Made by a program: the position numbers and the translations under genes
Notes under the pieces: model-generated
The model's database searches: none
The model's input: only the letters and a program-made list of their open reading frames with translations
What the model was told of the DNA's origin: nothing
NCBI GenBank assembly: GCA_958450365.1
Contig: CAUEEP010000754.1
Span: 444,001-508,000, forward strand
DNA from: Mesorhabditis belari
Taxonomy: Eukaryota > Nematoda > Chromadorea > Rhabditida > Rhabditidae
Reading direction: 5' to 3'
Length of the DNA stretch: 64,000 bases
Part shown: piece after piece, positions 32,301 to 43,850 of the stretch
Position numbering within the stretch: the first letter of the stretch is position 1
Layout: every line of letters starts with the position of its first letter

Positions 32301-34501
32301 GAGGAGATCTTGTTCCCGTCCAAGTACAAGTACTCGAGGTTTGGAGTTGCTAAAATGGGTAAACTTTGAACTAAAAGGGAAACTTGAACAAAAGGGAAAC
32401 GAACAAAAGGGTAAACTGAACAAAATGGGTAAACTTTGAACTAAAATGGGTAAACTTTGAACTAAAATGGGTAAACTTTGAACTAAAACAAGTAAACTTC
32501 CGAAGTTTTGAAAGTAAAACCGAAATTCTCACCCTGAAACGTTTCCTTGCCGATCTTTGTCACTCCGCTTGATGTCAGATTCAATAAAGTGACCCCTTCG
32601 TGCATCTGAAAGGTGTAAACTTGAGATATTTTAGGTAGAGATAGCTAGAGCCAGAGATAGCTAGAGCCAGAGATAGTTAGAGCCTGAGATAGCTAGAGCC
32701 TGAGCCAGCTAGAGCCTGAGCTAGCTAGAGCCTGAGATAGCTAGAGCCTGAGATAGCTAGAGCCTGAGATAGCTAGATCCTGAGATAGCTAGATCCAGAG
32801 ATAGCTAGAGCCAGAGATAGCTAGAGCCTGAGCGAGCTAGATCCAGAGATAGCCAGAGCCAGAGCTAGCTAGAGCCAGAGCTAGCTAGAGCCAGAGCTAG
32901 CTAGAGCCTGAGCTAGCTACAGCCTGAGCTAGCTACAGCCAGAGCTAGCTACAGCCTGAGCTAGCTAGAGCCTGAGCTAGCTAGAGCCTGAGCTAGCTAG
33001 AGCTAGTTTTTAGCATTCTCTCAATTCCCGGCACTCACCTCGCTGTCTCCGAAAATTGGGAAAGCGATATCGCCGAAACGATTCCCCGTCACAACAATCG
33101 TGTCCAAATGGGGGAAAGCGAGCGCGTGCAACTGAAAAAAGTGTACTTAGAAAATGATTTTGCAGTGATTTGTAGAAAAAGGAATCTATTTCAGAAAAAA
33201 GCAGCCAGTTTTTGCTATTATTCGATCCAGGAATCACAAATCTCAAAAGCAATACGAAAATTCGGCTGATACAAATGAAAACCGGCCGCTTGAGTACAGT
33301 TTTCTCGAATCGATGCCTTTTAGAAAGGCTTTAGCTGAATATGTACGCACTTTTTAGCTACCAGGGTATCGTTTTAGAGTATCTAGCCTTTTTTTTTTGT
33401 GCTAACCTGTTCGAAAACGCTCGCATCTTTGAAACCTCGCTCCAAACAGGTCACCGTTACTCGCTCACAACTTGAAAAAAGCAAATAAAATCGTAAAATT
33501 CTAAGTTTGCAAAAAAATGAGAAGCTTTCTGGATTTGATTGATCGAAAACTAATAATCAAATCTTGCTAATGGCAAAAAGGGGCGGGGCGCGTATAAAAA
33601 GACCCTTCGTCGTCGGCAATCTAACTTTGAGCTCAAATATCTTGGCGTTGGGTTGTCGGATTTGAATAGTTTTTATATCCTTAGATGCGCTAAATCATTC
33701 TCTATCGACTGATGCAAAAACTATTGAAATTGGACATCCCAACACCAAGATATTTGAGTTCAAAGTTAGCGTTGGCCAAAAGGGGCGGAGCCAGATAGAC
33801 CTTTTATACGCGCCCCCTTTGCTATTGCTATTTTATAAAAGGAAATTGCACAGCTCAACAGCCAAGGTATTTGAGTTCAAAGTTAGATTTGCCAATGGCG
33901 AAAGGAGGGGGCAGATAAAAGCCATACACGCCCGCCCCCTTTGCCATTGGCAATCTAGCTTTGAGCTCAGATATCTTGGTGTTGGGTTGGTCAATTTAAA
34001 TAGTTTTTGTACCAATCGATAGAGAAAGACTTGGCGCGTCTAATGATATTAAAAAGATTTAAATTGACCAACCCAACACCAAGATATTTGAGTTCAAAGT
34101 TAGAGTACCAATGGCAAAAGGGGGCGTATAAAAGCTGGTCCATCTAATGGCCCATCTAATGGCCCATCTAATCTAGATTGCCAATGGCAAAGGGCGGGGC
34201 GTGTATGGGCCACCTTTTATCCGTTCAACTAACCGACATCCCCGTGGACAATCCGCTTCTTCTTGGCTTGGCAATCGCTTAGCTGAAGCTCGTCGTATTC
34301 TCTGAAATTCTATTGTAAGCTTTATCATTTATCGATAGATATCAATCGATAGATAACTCATTTTATATCATTTTATATCATTTTTCTATCATTTAATCTT
34401 ATATCTACTGTATTTGGCTAAAAGGACGCTGAATTCACCATTTGCTCAGCTTCCACAACAGCGAATAGAACGAGCGCGAGCAGGCATCCCTTGTACCGCA
34501 T
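29366..34501 (-). CDS. Single-pass leucine-rich-repeat membrane protein
   Basis: Fourteen exons (minus strand, in order): 34501-34439, 34301-34234, 33470-33407, 33131-33039, 32605-32533, 32349-32229, 32177-32105, 31993-31937, 31893-31783, 30685-30623, 30523-30446, 30259-30200, 29668-29586, 29471-29366. All junctions are GT-AG and in frame, giving 370 residues. Signal peptide: MRYKGCLLALVLFAVVEA. N-terminal cap with C39, C43, C45 and C52 (CPRGCRCERVTVTC). About seven leucine-rich repeats (LEYLYLDGNKISSV, LQEIDLSENGLEKI, LARLILAGNKLTSF). C-terminal cap 263-314 (NPLVCDCELMPF; C267, C269, C293, C312). Membrane segment 317-335 (FLPHFILLLVIAGAVFFVY), then a 35-residue basic/proline cytoplasmic tail ending PEFV. 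It should sit at the cell surface or in the apical matrix. It resembles nematode extracellular LRR proteins of the lron/let-4 kind, but no orthologue is assigned. Confidence 0.87.
29885..30405. repeat. TGGCCTGGCT-type repeats in LRR-gene introns
   Basis: Imperfect CTGGCTGGCCTAGCTGACCT units at 29885-30015 and again at 30345-30405, on both sides of exon 30200-30259 of the LRR gene. Confidence 0.8.
30825..30960 (-). pseudogene. Mariner-type transposase C-terminal remnant in LRR-gene intron
   Basis: Minus-strand translation reads GEKFDDHARVKKVLDKLF, a stop, then LQFSTNKIKDLCRRWEEIID followed by KNG. This aligns with the mariner C-terminus (a FKNEDELKTWLDDFF-like block, then KLPKRWQKVIDNNG). It sits on the same strand as the host gene, in the intron between 31783 and 30685. 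Confidence 0.7.
30985..31500. repeat. GCCAAAGCTAAGGTTTCC-type repeat
   Basis: Tandem, higher-order mixture of short units (CCAAAGCCAAGG, CCAAAGCTAAGGTTTTGGAC, CAAAGGTTTCCG) in the 1.1-kb LRR-gene intron. The open frames over it are artefacts. Confidence 0.9.
32640..33008. repeat. 16-bp satellite GAGATAGCTAGAGCCT
   Basis: About 23 tandem units GAG(A/C)TAGCTAGAGCC(T/A) in an LRR-gene intron. The later units contain the palindrome AGCTAGCT. Confidence 0.92.
33555..34215. repeat. Dispersed repeat cluster in LRR intron 2
   Basis: Several inverted and direct copies of a module with TTGAGTTCAAAGTTAGATTG, CCAACACCAAGATATTTGAG, ACCAATCGATAGAGAAAGAC and TTGGCGCGTCTAA. The same modules fill 51040-52060. 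Confidence 0.85.
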
Positions 34502-34611
34502 AATGAAGAAAAGGAATGGAAAATATTGTAGAGATTTGTATTGTAGAGTTGTTTATTCGATTAAATATCTGGATAAGGTTTATCTAAAGATTTTTAGATA
34601 TAAGAAGATGA

Positions 34612-34772
34612 AGAAGCTCTGCTAGAAGCTCTGCTAAAAGCTCTGCTAGAAGCTCTGCAAAGCCGCAAAAGCCGCAAAAGCCGCAGAAGCCGCAAAGCCG
34701 CAAAAGCCTGCAGCCCGAGCCGCAAAGCCGCAGCCGCAGCCTCAAAAGCTCTGCTAAAAGCTCTGCTAAAAG
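34612..34772. repeat. GCTCTGCTA / GCCGCAAAA repeat just upstream of LRR gene
   Basis: AGCTCTGCTAGA and AGCCGCAAAAGCCGC units lie 110 bp upstream of the LRR-protein start codon, in the presumed promoter region. Confidence 0.85.
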
Positions 34773-35434
34773 ATATCAAACCAAAATCTCAATCTTTCCA
34801 AGGCTTTTTAAAAGATTAAGTACTTATGAGCAAGTAAAAGTCATAACTGCTAAAAATTTGATCAATCAAAGCAATCAAAGCAATCAAAGCAATCAAAGCA
34901 ATCAATCTCAACAATCAAAAATCTAGGTTCTCGAGTTAGAAAAGTTCAAAGATTACTTAGAAATTTGATCAATCAGTGTACTGAAAGATACAAAAAGTTG
35001 ATAGATTAAAAAATCTTGAAAAACTATCGTAATCAAGACAAAAAACTAGACTTATAGTAGAATAAAGAATCGAAATGATACTAAACTTAAAAGCTAAAAG
35101 ATATCCTATTAGCTAGGGTCAAAAGCTTAGACAAAGGCTTAGACAAAGGCTTAGACAAAGGCTTAGACAAAGACTTGCGTCTAGCACCAAGCCTATTTGA
35201 GTTTAGGTTAATCGTAAGTTTAGACTTAATAGTTTAAGCCTAATAGTTTAAGCTTAATAGTAAGCATAGTAAACAAAGTAAGCATTAAGAATAAAAGAAT
35301 AATAAAAAGTAAATGAAAAATATAAAGGTGAGATATTAGTTCTAAGACTATGAGAAAAGGTGGGAGTGCCCAGAGGGAGAGAAATGGGTATCTCGATGTG
35401 CGATGGAGGAAATCGACCGATCGGGGAACGGAGA
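34773..35434. other. Gene-free stretch with short repeats
   Basis: No exon seen. Short arrays: GCAATCAAA (34865-34905), GCTTAGACAAAG (35108-35172) and TTTAAGCCTAATAG (35220-35265). Confidence 0.5.
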
Positions 35435-36012
35435 AAGGAAAAGAAAAGAAAAGGAAAGAAAAGGAAAGAAAAGAAAAGAAAAGGAAAGAGAAAAGACAAG
35501 AATTCTTTGCTTTTCTCTTCCCTTACTTTGTCTTTCCCCAATTCCTTTTTCCCTTTCTTTTCTTTTCCGTAGTAATATTGTCTCTCTTTTGCAGCTCTTT
35601 TCCATTCTATTTGTGCGTTCTCTAATCAACTTTCCCCCTAAAGAAAAAATAATTTTTTGGAAATTGATAAGATGTAGATTTTTGGTTTGTTCAAAGCTCT
35701 AAATAAAAATTTTGGCTTTGTCATTTGTCTTTATCATTTGTCTTTATCATTGTCTTTGTCCTTTGTCTTTGTCCTTTGTCTTTGTCCTTTGTCTTTGTCA
35801 TTTGTCTTTATCATTTGTCTTTATCATTTGTCCTTTATCATTTGTCTTTGTCCTTTGTCTTTGTCATTTGTCTTTGTCCTTTGTCTTTGTCCTTTGTCTT
35901 TGTCCTTTGTCTTTGTCCTTTGTCATTTGTTTTTGTCCTTTGTCATTTGTCTTTGTCCTTTGTCATTTGCCCTTTGTCATTTGTTTGTTGTTCATTTGTC
36001 ATTTGTCGGTTC
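35435..36012. repeat. Purine tract, then CTTTGTCTTTGTC array
   Basis: An AAAGGAAAGAAA purine tract (35435-35495) is followed by a short unrelated spacer and a pyrimidine array of TTTGTCTTTGTCC / TTTGTCATTTGTC units (35715-36012). Confidence 0.9.
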
Positions 36013-36089
36013 ATTTATCTGACTGGTAGATAACTAACTGGATTTTCCCTTAACCACCGAAGAAATTCATACCGTAAATACTGTAATTG

Positions 36090-36373
36090 AAACCCTCTCT
36101 AATAGAAGCTCTTGAGGGGGAGGGGAATAGAAGGCCTTCCCCTCTAATAGAAGCTCTCTTGAAGGGGAGGGGAATAGAAGGCCCTCCCCCTCTAATAGAA
36201 GCTCTTGAAGGGGAGGGGAATAGAAGACCCTCCTCCTCTAATAGAAGCTCTTGAAGGGGAGGGGAATAGAAGGCCCTCCCCCTCTAATAGAAGCCTCTTG
36301 AGGGGGAGGGGAATAGAAGGCCCTCCTCCTCTAATAGCAGCTCTTGAAGGGGAGGGGAATAGAAGCCCCCTCC
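36090..36373. repeat. About 47-bp satellite
   Basis: Six tandem units with CTCTAATAGAAGCTCTTGAA, GGGGAGGGGAATAGAAGGCC and CTCCCC. The array adjoins a MITE terminus-like ACCGTAAATACTGTAAT at 36070-36087. Confidence 0.9.
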
Positions 36374-36519
36374 CAAAATTCGCATTTATTTTGCTCTAAG
36401 TTAGCTTAATTTCACTTTTGCCTTAATCTCCTGTACACTTCTTGCTCATTTCGTTTTAATCTTTTCTTTTGTTTCTTTATTTTTCTACATTTTTTCTACA
36501 CTTACTTTTGTGAGAAATT

Positions 36520-37040
36520 GAGTTGAAAACCGTGGATACGACAAAATCAACCGTCGATACGACATCTCGGTAATGCTGACAGGATGCTCTGACGGGAAGA
36601 AACTAAAGCCATTTGTGGTGATGTCAAAACGTTAGAGAAAGATCGAATCAAAATTTCAATTGAAATAATTGCTTTGTTGGAAAGAAAAGAAAAACAAAAG
36701 CTTGAAGCTGCTGATGTTTCTTGCACCGTTCAAAGCAATGATCTGACAACAGAGGATTGGATTTTGGCATCGGCTTCGGATTTGACAAGATCACAGGTGG
36801 TGGCAAGCTAAAACCTCCTTCAATAGACAGCTGGATCGCTGCTTGAGCTTGAGCTGGATTGTGAATGCTTTGGACAAAAATGCTGTGAATGAATATGTGA
36901 ATGCTTCGGAAAGAAAAGCATCCAAAAATCTTTTAAAAGATGTGGAATCGGAATCGCTTCAAATCAAGATGAAAACCACTTGATTCACTGTTTCAAACCA
37001 CTTGATTCACCGGATGGTTCGATCTCTACAGAAATGCATA
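36520..37040 (+). pseudogene. Pogo/Tigger-type (DDE_1) transposase remnant
   Basis: Two separate blocks are recognisable in different frames. At 36553-36640 the translation is RRYDISVMLTGCSDGKKLKP followed by FVVMSKR and a stop. At about 36925-37020 it is KSFKRCGIGIASNQDENHLI, then HCFKPLDSPDGS. These match the 'fTVvLaGtadGrKLPPm' core and the 'SFKKCGI..' C-terminal block of pogo-like transposases. The sequence between is frameshifted. Confidence 0.75.
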
Positions 37041-37137
37041 TGCTACAGGAATGCAAGGATGCTTGCAAGGAGAAATAAATCGACAATCTTCTAGATTGTC
37101 TTCTAGAGCCCTTCTAGAACCCAGGATTTCAGGATTT

Positions 37138-37712
37138 TCGCAAAGAAAATGATCCAGAAGAAGAGAAGAAGAAAATGATCCAGAAGAAGAAAATGATCCA
37201 GAAGAAGAAAACGATCCAAAAGAAGAAAACGATCCAGAAGAAGAGAAGAAGAAAACGATCCCAAAGAAGAAAACGATCCAAAGAAGAGGAGAAGAAAATG
37301 ATCCAGAAGAGAGAGAAGAAAATGACCAGAAGAAGAGAAGAGAAAACGACCAAAAGAAGAAAACGACCAGAGAAGGGAGAAGAAAATGACCAGAAGGGAG
37401 AGAAAACGACCGAGGAGAGAAGAAAACGATCCAAAAGAAGAAAACGATCCAGAAGAAGAGAAGAAGAAAACGATCCAAAAGAAGAAAACGATCCAGAAGA
37501 AGAGGAGAAGAAAATGATCCAGAAGAAGAGAAGAAGAAAATGATCCAGAAGAAGAGAAGAAGAAAATGATCCAGAGGAAGAGAAGAAGAAAATGATCCAG
37601 AAGAAGAGAAGAAGAAAATGATCCAGAAGAAGAGAAGAAGAAAATGATCCAGAAGAAGAGAAGAAGAAAATGATCCAGAAGAAGAGAAGAAGAAAATGAC
37701 CCAGAAGAAGAA
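37138..37712. repeat. Purine satellite GATCCAGAAGAAGAGAAGAA
   Basis: Tandem 27-bp-type units GATCCAGAAGAAGAGAAGAA plus GAAAAT and shortened forms, directly downstream of the pogo remnant. Long open frames on both strands are artefacts. Confidence 0.92.
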
Positions 37713-38039
37713 AACGATAATTTCGTTTACTCCAATGTTTCGATTGACTTTGATATCTAGTTTGATCATTTTCAATCTGTTTTTGCTATTGTTGGTTCTA
37801 AGCATTTTTTTTTGATGTTTATAATTTTTTTTTGAATAAAATTAGAAGAAGATTAGTTTATCGAAAAGAAACGAACAAAAAGGTATCACTACAGAGTCGT
37901 TCATAGTTATCGATGCAGATTAAAATCTTTATAGATAAACAAAATTCAACTTTAGAGAGCAAGCTTTATTTTAAAAATCTTTATTTGATATTGATACAAC
38001 AAATTGATATCAATGAAGAACAAATTAACGATTAAATTC

Positions 38040-38260
38040 AAAGCTATCGCCATTTTTCGCCGAGGACACGTCATCGACACTGTCAAGCGTTTAGGAACGA
38101 CCAAATTAGCATCATCTCATCCCAGAGCTCATCCCAGACTTTCAGAAGACTTTTCTTCAGAATTTCAACATTTTTATGTGGTTTTGAGCAAGCTTTTGCC
38201 TTGACAGAATAATCCATTGGATTGAGATCCGTCGAGCTGGGTCACAATCCGATGGATCCA
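38040..38260 (-). pseudogene. Mariner-like transposase C-terminal remnant, sister copy
   Basis: Minus-strand translation gives [20 protein letters not shown], then NVEILKKSLLKVWDE. This is the mariner [10 protein letters not shown] block fused by deletion to the 'sLkraWdei' block. It is related to 21370-21575. Confidence 0.7.
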
Positions 38261-38414
38261 GAAAGAGATGAAATTCGGAAACTTCACTTTGCAAAGATCT
38301 TGGACGTTCAAGCTTGCAAAATAGGTTTTTTTGAGTTGCGAAATTGTATCGTAAGTCTTTCCATTAACATAAATATTCCTCCCATGGATTCACTTGTCCT
38401 CGATAATACGGAGA

Positions 38415-38645
38415 TAATAATGTATGGGCCATCTTGTCTGGACGATCTTGTCTGGACCATCTTGTATGGACCATCTTGTATGGGCCATCTTGTATAGGCC
38501 ACCTTTGTGGGCCATCTTGTATAGGCCACCTTTGTGGGCCATCTTGTATAGGCCACCTTTGTGGGCCATCTTGTATGGGCCATCTTGTCTGGGCTATTTT
38601 GTATAGGCCATCTTGTATAGGCCATCTTGAATAGGCCATCTTGTA
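38415..38645. repeat. 27-bp-type repeat CCATCTTGTATAGGCCACCT
   Basis: Tandem units of GGGCCATCTTGTATAGGCCA and GGACCATCTTGTATG forms. Confidence 0.9.
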
Positions 38646-38844
38646 CAGTAGCTCGTATCCCTTGCACACTTCTTTTTCTCTACAATTTCTCAAAATCAAG
38701 TACAAATCTACAATCATATGGCTCAAGTGAGAAAATGAGCAGGTCGTGCATTTGATCGGGAATTTCTCTCGGTGCCAGGGTGTTCCCCCCTCTCTCTTAT
38801 CATTTGAAGGGCTCCATTTGGTCTCCGTTTTTTAAAGCCTTATA

Positions 38845-39012
38845 ATCTTTTTCAAGCTCTTTTTCAAGCTCTTTTCAAGCTTTTTCAACTGTTTATCAAG
38901 CTCTTTTTCAACTCCTTTTCAAGCTCCTTTTCAAGCTCCTTTTCAAGCTCCTTTTCAACTCCTTTTCAAGCTCCTTTTCAAGCTCCTTTTCAAGCTCCTT
39001 TTCAAGCTCTTT
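38845..39012. repeat. 12-bp satellite TTTTCAAGCTCC
   Basis: About 14 units TTTTCAAGCTCC/TTTTCAACTCC. Confidence 0.92.
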
Positions 39013-40150
39013 CATTAATCCCTTTTTATTATGCACTCCTGAGATTAAACTCTGATTTATTTAGAGAAATTTGAGGATTTCTCACTGATTATAGTCAGAT
39101 TTTCCTCATGAAATCCCGGAAATAAAAAAAAACTAGGGAATTTTTCAATTTGCATTTGAATATATGAGCTCATTCATTTCCTGTAGCTCTTGTGCTGTAC
39201 TTTGGGCTTAGATTTGTAAACGTTAACCCTTCTGGTGCGCTAAATTGCCCATTTCTCAAAATCTAGTGCACCAGAAAGAGTGGATTTCTAGTTTTGAGCA
39301 TTAAATCTCATGAAATCCCTTTTCCACAGCATTCTATTTCCTTCAAATTGCTAATTTTTCTAAATAAACACTAGAATCTTATTCTTCTTTTAAATCCTTC
39401 ACAATTTACATCGATTTACATCTTTTTAAACGTTTTTTGATCGCTCTCTCGGGAAATATTTTGATTTGTCGCAATCAAAGCGGAGAAATCGGCCAAAAAG
39501 ATCAAGAAAATAAATAAAGAAACAATCTGCTACAAAATGTGCTTTCAGTGCCTTTTTCAGTGCCTTCAAAGCTTTCTACGAAATCTAAACGGCATCCTGC
39601 ATCAGTTAAAGGGATTCTGAGTACTCTCTTGCTACAATATCCCTAATTACAATATCTACAATATCCCTTACTGCTACAATCCCTTATCGCTACAATCCCT
39701 TACTGCTACAATGTCCCTTACTGCTACAATATCCTTTATTTTTTTCGGTTCTTCTCCCTGATAATCATTTGTAGCTAAAATACAAGAAAAATCACTAAAT
39801 TAGAGATTTTCCTTGGAAATTCAACAAATAAACCCCGCCAAACTTTGCTGAAAATCTGGGAATTCGGGTTTTCGATGCATCGATGATGTTGTTAATTTTA
39901 CCGATCTTGTCTTTATTTAAGAATTGTTCGGATCAAAAACCCTACAATTCATTTGGGAATTGAAAGAACAAAAGAAATCCTCTAGAAAAAGAGAACTTCT
40001 GAAAGAAGAAAACAAAAAAGTTTTCCAAAAAGCTTTTTCAAAGACTTTAGTTTTTAAAGTTGAACTTTTTCAAGTTGAACTCGTTGAACTCTTTTTTGTC
40101 CATCTCTTTGCTTCTTTCTGTTTCCAGGAAGTGATCAGAGTGCGCGACTC
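39013..40150. other. Gene-free A+T-rich stretch
   Basis: No exon accepted. It contains the dispersed TTCTGGTGCGCTAAATTGCC / GTGCACCAGAAAGAGTGG inverted motif at 39228-39290 and a short CTGCTACAATATCCCTTA array at 39645-39735. A Lys/Phe-rich frame at 39924-40130 has no family match. Confidence 0.45.
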
Positions 40151-40154
40151 TGAG

Positions 40155-40288
40155 CACTACTCAGGCTCAGGCTTAGGCTTAGGCTCAGGCTGAGGCTCAG
40201 GCTTAGGCTTAGGCTCAGGCTCAGGCTCAGGCTTAGGCTTAGGCTCAGGCTTAGGCTTAGGCTTAGGCTCAGGCTCAGGCTTAGGTGG
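40155..40288. repeat. Interstitial telomere-like repeat, TTAGGC/TCAGGC
   Basis: Hexamers TTAGGC mixed with TCAGGC in plus orientation. TTAGGC is the nematode telomeric repeat, here degenerate and internal. Confidence 0.85.
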
Positions 40289-40460
40289 CTGAACTCTTTA
40301 ATTTAACTGCACACAACTGCAACCTGTAATACAACTGCACAACTCTGAGCACTTGGAGGTGGCTGAACTTCACGCCCCAGATTGAGAACCGATCACGTGA
40401 TCGGATCTCAATCTCGTCTGGTCCCAATGGTACCCTTAGCTTTCTGGAGGTAATAATCTG

Positions 40461-41747
40461 GACACGATCAGTCACACTATTGGGGGAAAATTTCAAGCGA
40501 ACATGGGTGAACAATGGGAAATTAGGGAATGGATAGGGCACAGGCTTGGTTTGGGAATGGATAGGGTACAGGCTTGGTTTGGGAATGGAATGGAATCTGC
40601 TGGAGTGCGCATAAGTAGCAGAAAGCTTTGAAGATACTTTTTGATGCGTAATGGATTGATCAGATCACTAGTCGGTTTAACAACCTCTCGGTTCCAATAT
40701 CGGTTTAACAACCTCTCGGTTCCAATATCGGTTTAACAACCTCTCGGTTCCAATGTCCAAACTTTTGCCATCGTCTAGATGACAGAAGTAGACTGTCAAG
40801 TAGCGGAGAGCTGGCGGAAGCTAGAAGCTTGCAATTCAGTTTTGCGGGGGTAAAACTTGTACAGTACTGTAGTGAATCATTTACCTTACAGCTCTAGTCT
40901 TCTAGCTTTAAACCTTCGAATCCAATATCTGTTTTCTGAATGTTCGAACGAACCCAGTGATGTTTTCTGTTCTAATCCTAATCTCAAGCAATTCCATTTT
41001 TCTCTTTAATCCTAAGCCTCTAGGTCATTTCCCGTTTCCCTTCTCCCAATCTCCACAAAATGCATTCTTAATCCTTTTCTCAGGCTCCTTTTATCAGTGA
41101 TCATTCCTGGGTGGTCTGTTTCTTCCCGGACTTTGATTTAAAATCTCTCCCGTTCCCCGATTTTGACTTCAAATTTCAAACTCAGCAGTTTTACCATTTT
41201 TAGCCAAGTTTTTGGCTAACCAGCCTTTTAATACTCGAATTTATGCCCCTTTTCATTGATTTTGTCACTTTTTTTACTTATTAACACAAAACTAGCTTGA
41301 TTTTCTTTTTAAGAGCTGAAAACAGCTGAAATTCTATTGTTTACCCTAGGCAAAACCCATCAACTTCGATCCTTTACTACTTTAAACTCAATTTTCCTTG
41401 ATAAATCTAATATTTATTCGATTTATTCGATAGGATTTTTCAAGGAGAATCTTATAGAAAAAGAATTAGGCAGACTCATTGAGAATTGATGATTCTATGA
41501 GCGAAAGAACTTAGACCAAGCTGACTGTACCCTCTCCATTCCCAAACCAAGCCTGTGCCCTCTCCATTCCCAAACCAAGCCTGTACCCTCTCCATTCCCA
41601 AACCAAGCCTGTACCCTCTCCATTCCCAAACCAAGCCTGTACCCTATCCATTCCCAAACCAAGCCTGTACCCTATCCATTCCCTAATTTCCCATTGTTCA
41701 CCCATGTTCGCTTGAAATTTTCCCCCAATAGTGTGACTGATCGTGTC
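40461..41747. mobile_element. Inverted duplication carrying a 27-bp satellite in one arm
   Basis: GACACGATCAGTCACACTAT at 40461 through the CAGGCTTGGTTTGGGAATGG units (to about 40590) recurs in inverted order at 41510-41747. The right arm holds about six units of CCCATTCC..AAACCAAGCCTGTACC type, the left only two to three. The 0.9-kb centre shows no exon. Confidence 0.8.
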
Positions 41748-42074
41748 AAAAATGATTTGAAAATATCGCCGTCAAACTGTTTTTTCTTTTGCCCCGTTCC
41801 GATCGACGAAGAGAACACGTGAAAAACATGCTTTTTAGAGCTAATCTCTCGAAATTTCAGATTTCAGTGATGATCGACTCTATTTTCTGTAATTTATCCT
41901 TTTTTTGATATCTAATAACGCTTGTAAGGTGTGTAATTTGTACTCTTGTGGAAACGAACCTTTTCTGGCTTTTGTTCAATGGCTTTTGACTGAAATTCTT
42001 AATTGTTCGCGTACTTTTGGCTAAAACCCTTCAGTGAACAAGAGATTAAGCTTAGCTGATATTAAACTACAATA

Positions 42075-42430
42075 CTTTACAAGTTACAGTGCCAGTGATA
42101 GTACAAGTTACAGTACAAATGACAGTACAAGTTACAGTACAGATTACAGTACAGGTTATAGTACAAGTTACAGTACAAGTGACAGTACAGGTTACAGTAC
42201 AGGTTATAGTACAAGTTATAGTACAGGTTATAGTACAGGTTATAGTACAGGTTATAGTACAAGTTACAGTACAAGTTACAGTACAAGTTACAGTACAGGT
42301 TATAGTACAAGTTATAGTAAAAGTTACAGTACAAGTTACAGTACAAGTGACAGTACAAGTTACAGTACAGGTTATAGTACAGGTTATAGTACAGGTTATA
42401 GTACAAGTTACAGTACAAGTTACAGCATAG
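42075..42430. repeat. 12-bp satellite AGTTACAGTACA
   Basis: About 30 units AGTTA(C/T)AGTACA/AGTGACAGTACA. Repeat-only frames (YSTS on plus, NLYY on minus) are artefacts. Confidence 0.95.
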
Positions 42431-42722
42431 GCTTTGTATTAGATCTTGATTTCATTGGGAATACGGAATTCAGCGCATTAGAAAGCTTGGGTTTGGAAAG
42501 AAGCAAAAATTAGATATAGAAAGACTAATTTCTTTCATTTCACTGTTTCAGAAGAAGCTAAGCCTAAGCCTAAGCCTGAGCCTGAGCCTAAGCCTAAGCC
42601 TAAGCCTAAGCCTAAGCCTAAGCCTGAGCCTAAGCCTGAGCCTAAGCTTGAGCCTAATCGTAAGCCTAAGCCCAAACTCAAGTCTAAGTCCAAGCCTAAA
42701 CCCAAGCCTAAGCCTAAGCCAA
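42431..42722. repeat. Telomere-like AAGCCT block with unique flank, inverted twin of 56.6-57.1 kb
   Basis: Flank 42431-42554 (TCTTGATTTCATTGGGAATA, CGGAATTCA, AAGCTT) then AAGCCT hexamers 42555-42722, which is the complement of TTAGGC. The same flank and array occur inverted at 56625-57115. Confidence 0.85.
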
Positions 42723-43234
42723 AAAGTTCAACCTTAATAAAAACATTTAGCAAACTTTTTCTGCATCGTCTATTCATTTTTTCTTGATCATTGATCACCA
42801 ATCATTCAATGTAAACAAAAAAGCGCCGAGAAAATAGAAATAGCCCGAAAAACAGACACAAATTTGACTTAGATTACAAATTTTACTTGACTTTTGACTC
42901 TTTTTCTCGAAAACGACTACCGTAAACTTTCTCGACTATTGTAATCTTCTTGCTTGCTTTAGTACTATAGAAAACTATCTCTAGTTTTGTCCACAGTTGT
43001 CCTGTAGCTATTCTGGATGGGGGGATTGGGCTAAAAGTTCTGTAAAGGTCGAGTTTTTTTTAACAGTAAATTGAACTTCTCTTAAAAGTTCAACTTTTCA
43101 ACCGTAAACTGTCTCTTTTTATCAATTTTTTATCCACTTTTGAATTAAATTGTGGTACTGTAACCGTTTTGGATGGTAAGCTAATCAATCTTTAACTAAA
43201 AAGTACATAAAAATCAATTTGCTTCATTTACTAG

Positions 43235-43850
43235 ACTTTCCTGGGCTTTCCTGGACTTTCTTGTACTTTCCTGGACTTTCTTGGACTTTCTTGGACTTTC
43301 GTGGACTTTCCTAGACTTTCCTGGGCTTTCCTGGACTTTCCTAGACTTTCTTGTACTTTCCTAGACTTTCCTGGACTTTCTTGGACTTTCCTGGACTTTC
43401 CTGGACTTTCTTGGGCTTTCCTGGACTTTTCTGGACTTTCCTGGACTCTCTTGGACTTTCCTAGACTTTCCTGGACTTTCTTGGACTTTCCTTGACTTTC
43501 CTAGACTTTCCTAGACTTTCTTGTACTTTCCTGGACTTTCTTGGACTTTCCTTGACTTTCCTTGACTTTCCTGGACTTTCCTGGACTTTCCTGGACTTTC
43601 TTGTACTTTCCTGGACTTTCTTGTACTTTCTTGTACTTTCCTAGACTTTCCTTGACTTTCCTGGACTTTCCTAGACTCCCCTGGACTTTCTTGGGCTTTC
43701 CTGGACTTTCTTGGACTTTCCTTGACTTTCCTAGACTTTCCTAGACTTTCTTGTACTTTCCTGGACTTTCTTGTACTTTCCTAGACTTTCCTGGACTTTC
43801 CTGGACTTTCCTAGACTTTTCTAGACTTTTCTAGACTTTCCTGGACTTTC
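43235..43850. repeat. 10-bp satellite CTTTCCTGGA
   Basis: About 60 units CTTTC(C/T)TGGA with GTA and AGA variants, forming a C/T-biased array. Confidence 0.95.

Noticed and set aside
35254..35702. Lys/Glu-rich and Phe/Ser-rich frames on both strands
   Set aside because: Come from the AAAGGAAAGAAA purine tract.
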